From positions 1-7,758 of the forward strand of contig CACZSA010000164.1 in the NCBI GenBank assembly GCA_902783705.1: 7,758 nucleotides of DNA. Direction: 5' to 3'. This stretch comes from an uncultured Ruminococcus sp. GTDB lineage: Bacteria > Bacillota > Clostridia > Oscillospirales > CAG-272. This document shows positions 6,126 to 7,758 of this stretch, one piece after another (within the stretch, counting starts at the first letter, position 1; each line of letters begins with the position of its first letter). Under the pieces are notes generated by a model. That model saw nothing but the letters and a program-made list of their open reading frames with translations, had not been told where the DNA came from and searched no databases. The translations under genes were made by a program, and so were the position numbers.

Positions 6126-6145
6126 GCCTCGCGGCTGAAAATGGG

Positions 6146-6175
6146 AAAAAAGCTGTCGGATGGGACAGCTTTTTT
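6146..6175 (+). terminator. Rho-independent terminator of the PPIase gene
   Basis: A perfect 12-bp inverted repeat (6146-6157 with 6164-6175) around a 6-nt loop: AAAAAAGCTGTC pairs with GACAGCTTTTTT. The A-run on one side and T-run on the other make it potentially bidirectional; it begins 20 nt after the PPIase stop. Confidence 0.95.
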
Positions 6176-6281
6176 CGCGCGGGGCATCCCGATCCCCCGG
6201 AGGGGATTCTTCCTTTTTCCTTCATGAAGGAGATGCACATGCAGTATCTGCAGGTAAGCCGCGCAAGATCATGCAAAAAAC
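6176..6281. other. Non-coding convergent gap with three short palindromes
   Basis: Between the two terminators there is no gene I can support. The stretch holds ATCCCC-CGGA-GGGGAT (6192-6207) followed by a T-rich run, the exact 12-bp palindrome CCTTCATGAAGG (6219-6230), and TGCAG-TAT-CTGCA (6240-6252). An AAGGAG followed by an ATG at 6239 opens a frame, but that frame is the antisense shadow of the zinc-ribbon gene. The first hairpin may act as a back-up terminator. Confidence 0.6.
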
Positions 6282-6313
6282 AAAAGAAAGCCCCCCCGCA
6301 GAGGCTTTCTTTT
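6282..6313 (-). terminator. Rho-independent terminator of the zinc-ribbon gene
   Basis: AAAAGAAAGCC (6282-6292) and GGCTTTCTTTT (6303-6313) form a perfect 11-bp stem with a 10-nt loop. On the minus strand the stem is followed by G and six Ts (6280-6275). It starts 21 nt after the zinc-ribbon stop codon and faces the PPIase terminator. Confidence 0.93.
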
Positions 6314-6334
6314 CCCGAAAACGGGTATCCGGTC

Positions 6335-6790
6335 TTATTTCAGGAACCCGAGGTTCTTGACGATCGGGGCTTCCTTCGCCTGACCCTTGCAGACGCGGAA
6401 GAAGCAGATGATCTCCACAACGAGGAGAATGATCATGCAGATGCCGAGGGCAAACCAGCCGATGATCGGGATGATCGCGCCGACGATGCCCACGAGGATC
6501 TCCACAACGGCGACCTTCAGGCCCTGACGGACGTGGAACATCGTGAAGGGAGAGGACGGGGCGGCGAGCAGGGCGATGATGACGCCGATGAAGCTCATCA
6601 GGTACGGGAGCATCGCAAAGACCTTGTTGTCGGAAATGTCCTGCGCGGAAAATTCAGCGGTGTGATCCGTGGGATCGTAGGCAACCTGCTGCTGAACCTG
6701 CTGCGGGATCACGGACAGAGGGCCTCCGCACTGACCGCAGACGTTGGCGGAGTCATCGTAGGTAAGATGGCAGTTCGGGCAAAACTTCAT
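6335..6790 (-). CDS. Zinc-ribbon, multi-pass membrane protein (DUF4870/Tic20-like)
   Basis: The 151-residue protein opens with a zinc ribbon, CPNC (C4, C7) and CGQC (C18, C21), then a polar, glutamine-rich linker (26-55). Three hydrophobic segments follow at about 57-77, 91-110 and 111-131, and a short basic tail. FHVRQG at 85-90 after the first segment, and the ending GQAKEAPIVKNLGFLK, are characteristic of the DUF4870 (Tic20-like) group, here fused to a zinc ribbon as is common in Clostridia. The role of these proteins is not known; the zinc ribbon probably faces the cytoplasm. GGAGGT (6802-6797) lies 6 nt before the ATG at 6790, which decides the start; the upstream open frame to 7042 runs through promoter DNA. 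The gene is monocistronic, bounded by its own promoter region and terminator. Confidence 0.88.
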   Translation of the reverse strand: MKFCPNCHLTYDDSANVCGQCGGPLSVIPQQVQQQVAYDPTDHTAEFSAQDISDNKVFAMLPYLMSFIGVIIALLAAPSSPFTMFHVRQGLKVAVVEILVGIVGAIIPIIGWFALGICMIILLVVEIICFFRVCKGQAKEAPIVKNLGFLK

Positions 6791-6856
6791 GGGAACACCT
6801 CCATAAAATTGATCGGGATCCGGGGACGGTTTTTCCACGCTCCCCTTGACGATCTG

Positions 6857-6862
6857 ATTATA
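6857..6862 (-). promoter_or_regulatory. Candidate proximal extended -10 promoter of the zinc-ribbon gene
   Basis: On the minus strand TGG-TATAAT (-10 at 6862-6857) forms an extended -10 element, but no good -35 stands at the right distance. Transcription would start near 6850, 60 nt before the ATG. Confidence 0.5.
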
Positions 6863-6932
6863 CCATATTCCCGCGCGGAAATCATCGCTAAAATTAGTGA
6901 AGATTGCCCGTCGGGGAATATTTTCCGCTTCT

Positions 6933-6961
6933 ATTTTAGCACGTTTCTCCCGCTTTTGCAA
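6933..6961 (-). promoter_or_regulatory. Distal promoter of the zinc-ribbon gene
   Basis: On the minus strand TTGCAA (6961-6956), a 17-bp spacer ending in TGC, and TAAAAT (6938-6933) form a good sigma-A promoter with extended -10. Start would be near 6926, leaving a leader of about 135 nt that contains the second candidate promoter. Confidence 0.65.
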
Positions 6962-7021
6962 GGCTTTGTTCAAAAATATGAAAAAATATGCCGAAGTATT
7001 CCTGATTTTTCCGCCCGGCCC

Positions 7022-7050
7022 TTGACGTGGGCGTATAGGCATGCTATAAT
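7022..7050 (+). promoter_or_regulatory. Promoter of the GyrI-like gene
   Basis: TTGACG (7022-7027), a 17-bp spacer ending in TGC, and a perfect TATAAT (7045-7050) form a near-consensus promoter with an extended -10. An A/T-rich tract (6968-7012) upstream, including two AAAAATATG-like repeats, could act as an UP element. Start is expected near 7057, about 100 nt before the ATG. Confidence 0.9.
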
Positions 7051-7055
7051 GAAAT

Positions 7056-7104
7056 AAAGACGGAGCCTATTTTATGCGCCGCAAGTGGATTTTCGTCCGT
7101 CTTT
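7056..7104 (+). repeat. 9-bp inverted repeat at the 5' end of the GyrI-like transcript
   Basis: AAAGACGGA (7056-7064) and TCCGTCTTT (7096-7104) are exact inverted repeats 31 nt apart. The left arm starts right at the predicted transcription start, so the mRNA would begin with a base-paired 5' end enclosing a 31-nt loop. It could also be read as a DNA operator. Function is unknown. Confidence 0.5.
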
Positions 7105-7159
7105 CCGGATTTTGTCAGGCGCGGGGCGGCTGTCCCGGGAAAAGAGAGGAGCATGCCCT

Positions 7160-7660
7160 ATGGCAGAGATTACAAAGGTCTTCCGGGATCCGGTCCCGGC
7201 GATGCGCTTCATCGGAAAGAAATACGCCGATTACGGCGGCTGGGGCGAATGGTTCGCGAACGGATGGTTCGATCTGGTCGAGAGCGCGATGGGCGGACCG
7301 GACGCGATCCTCGCCATGTGGGAGAACGGCGGTGGGTACTGCGGGCTCGAGCGGCGCGGGGACGGCCTCTTCGAATACTGGATCGGGATGTTCACCCCGG
7401 CGGGGACGCCCGTTCCGGAGGGCTTCGCGTGCGTCGACTTCCCGGCGGGCGCGCTCGGAACGGTGTGGATCTGCGGACCGGAGGGGGAGGTCCACGGCGC
7501 GATCCCGTCCTGCGCGGAGAAGATCGCCGGAGCCGGGATGGAGCTCTGGCGGGACGCGGACGGGTGCGTCTGGTCGTTCGAGAACGGGCTCTGCCCGCGG
7601 TTCACCACGCCGGACGAGCGGGGGTGTGTCATCCTCGACTACTGCTTCTATGTGAAATGA
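7160..7660 (+). CDS. GyrI-like / AraC-type effector-binding domain protein
   Basis: The 166-residue soluble protein consists of a single effector-binding fold with no DNA-binding domain. It contains MRFIGKKY near the start, WGEWFANGWF, EYWIGMFTP (residues about 72-80) and then PEGFACVDFPAGALGTVWICGPEGEV, ending in an acidic CVILDYCFYVK. The YxIG core, the P-x-G-F/M segment followed by a strand motif and the aromatic/acidic end are typical of the GyrI-like small-molecule-binding superfamily, found stand-alone or fused to MerR/AraC regulators. A stand-alone protein of this type may bind a hydrophobic cation or drug; the ligand is unknown. GAGAGGAG (7144-7151), 8 nt before ATG 7160, decides the start; the frame is open back to 7085 without another SD. 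No terminator follows the stop: the sequence changes character 3-8 nt later. Confidence 0.78.
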   Translation: MAEITKVFRDPVPAMRFIGKKYADYGGWGEWFANGWFDLVESAMGGPDAILAMWENGGGYCGLERRGDGLFEYWIGMFTPAGTPVPEGFACVDFPAGALGTVWICGPEGEVHGAIPSCAEKIAGAGMELWRDADGCVWSFENGLCPRFTTPDERGCVILDYCFYVK

Positions 7661-7663
7661 AAA

Positions 7664-7758
7664 TCAAGGGTCTGTCGCAAAACAAATCTGGTGCTGGTTG
7701 ACTTCACGATCCAGCTTCAGTCTGTCTATTGCGCCGGCAATCTCTCCGAAATTGAGGA
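7664..7758 (-). CDS. Possible 3' end of a gene entering from the right edge (30 codons, unidentified)
   Basis: A minus-strand frame is open from the right edge to a TGA at 7666-7664, giving 30 residues that start LNFGEIAGAIDRLKLDRE and end CFATDP. I do not recognise it. It ends only 3 nt from the stop of the convergent GyrI-like gene and runs through the sequence that looks like an insertion-sequence end, so a transposase C terminus is one option. The plus-strand frame over the same stretch is also open, so the coding strand is uncertain. Confidence 0.3.
   Translation of the reverse strand, partial: LNFGEIAGAIDRLKLDREVNQHQICFATDP
7668..7758. mobile_element. Candidate insertion-sequence end (partial)
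   Basis: The stretch opens with GGGTCTGTCGCAAAAC, which has the look of an IS terminal inverted repeat (GG start, TGT-C/T-GCAAA core seen in several families). It begins 8 nt after a stop codon, where a terminator would be expected, and base composition falls to roughly half GC against the very GC-rich codons before it. The other end is outside the window, so no inverted partner, target duplication or transposase can be shown. Confidence 0.35.

Noticed and set aside
6224..7057. 277-residue plus-strand frame, with AAGGAG before ATG 6239
   Set aside because: It runs through the zinc-ribbon terminator, gene and promoter in antisense; the acidic His/Asp-rich product is typical of a shadow. The SD match sits within a palindrome and is probably chance.

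Overview
The window looks like chromosomal DNA of a strictly anaerobic, high-GC member of the Firmicutes (Clostridia; an Oscillospiraceae-like gut lineage is plausible but inferred). Three things point there: a class III (oxygen-sensitive) ribonucleotide reductase locus, consensus sigma-A type promoters with 17-bp spacers and AGGAGG-type ribosome binding sites, and a set of small proteins familiar from Clostridia (TPR/DUF4037 pair, zinc-ribbon DUF4870-like membrane protein, GyrI-like effector-binding protein). The coding DNA is strongly GC-biased at third positions, so long open frames on the opposite strand are abundant and are treated as shadows.

Layout. (1) Positions 1-1078, minus strand: the 5' end of nrdD (anaerobic RNR, ATP-cone start) runs off the left edge, preceded by a consensus promoter, two NrdR boxes 32 bp apart, a terminator-like leader hairpin, and upstream of all that the nrdG activase gene with its own promoter. 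(2) Positions 1188-4453, plus strand: a probable three-gene operon of a TPR protein with terminal CxxC pairs, a DUF4037 putative nucleotidyltransferase overlapping it by 14 nt, and a membrane-anchored pectin-acetylesterase/Notum-type hydrolase with a 3 x 24-bp repeat in its linker. (3) Positions 4488-6175, plus strand: promoter, short-chain dehydrogenase, cytosolic parvulin-type PPIase and a strong terminator. (4) Positions 6176-6334: a non-coding convergent gap with several palindromes and a second terminator. (5) Positions 6335-6961, minus strand: zinc-ribbon multi-pass membrane protein with its promoter region. (6) Positions 7022-7660, plus strand: promoter, long structured leader and a GyrI-like effector-binding protein. 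(7) From 7661 to the end the composition drops in GC and there is a sequence resembling an insertion-sequence end with an open minus-strand frame entering from outside.

How they fit together. nrdG and nrdD form a functional pair: NrdG (radical SAM) installs the glycyl radical on NrdD, and the NrdR boxes indicate dNTP-responsive control placed specifically in front of nrdD. The TPR/DUF4037 pair is the least understood part and the best candidate for an undescribed function; the remaining genes look like housekeeping or accessory single functions. No tRNA, rRNA, CRISPR array or origin is visible.
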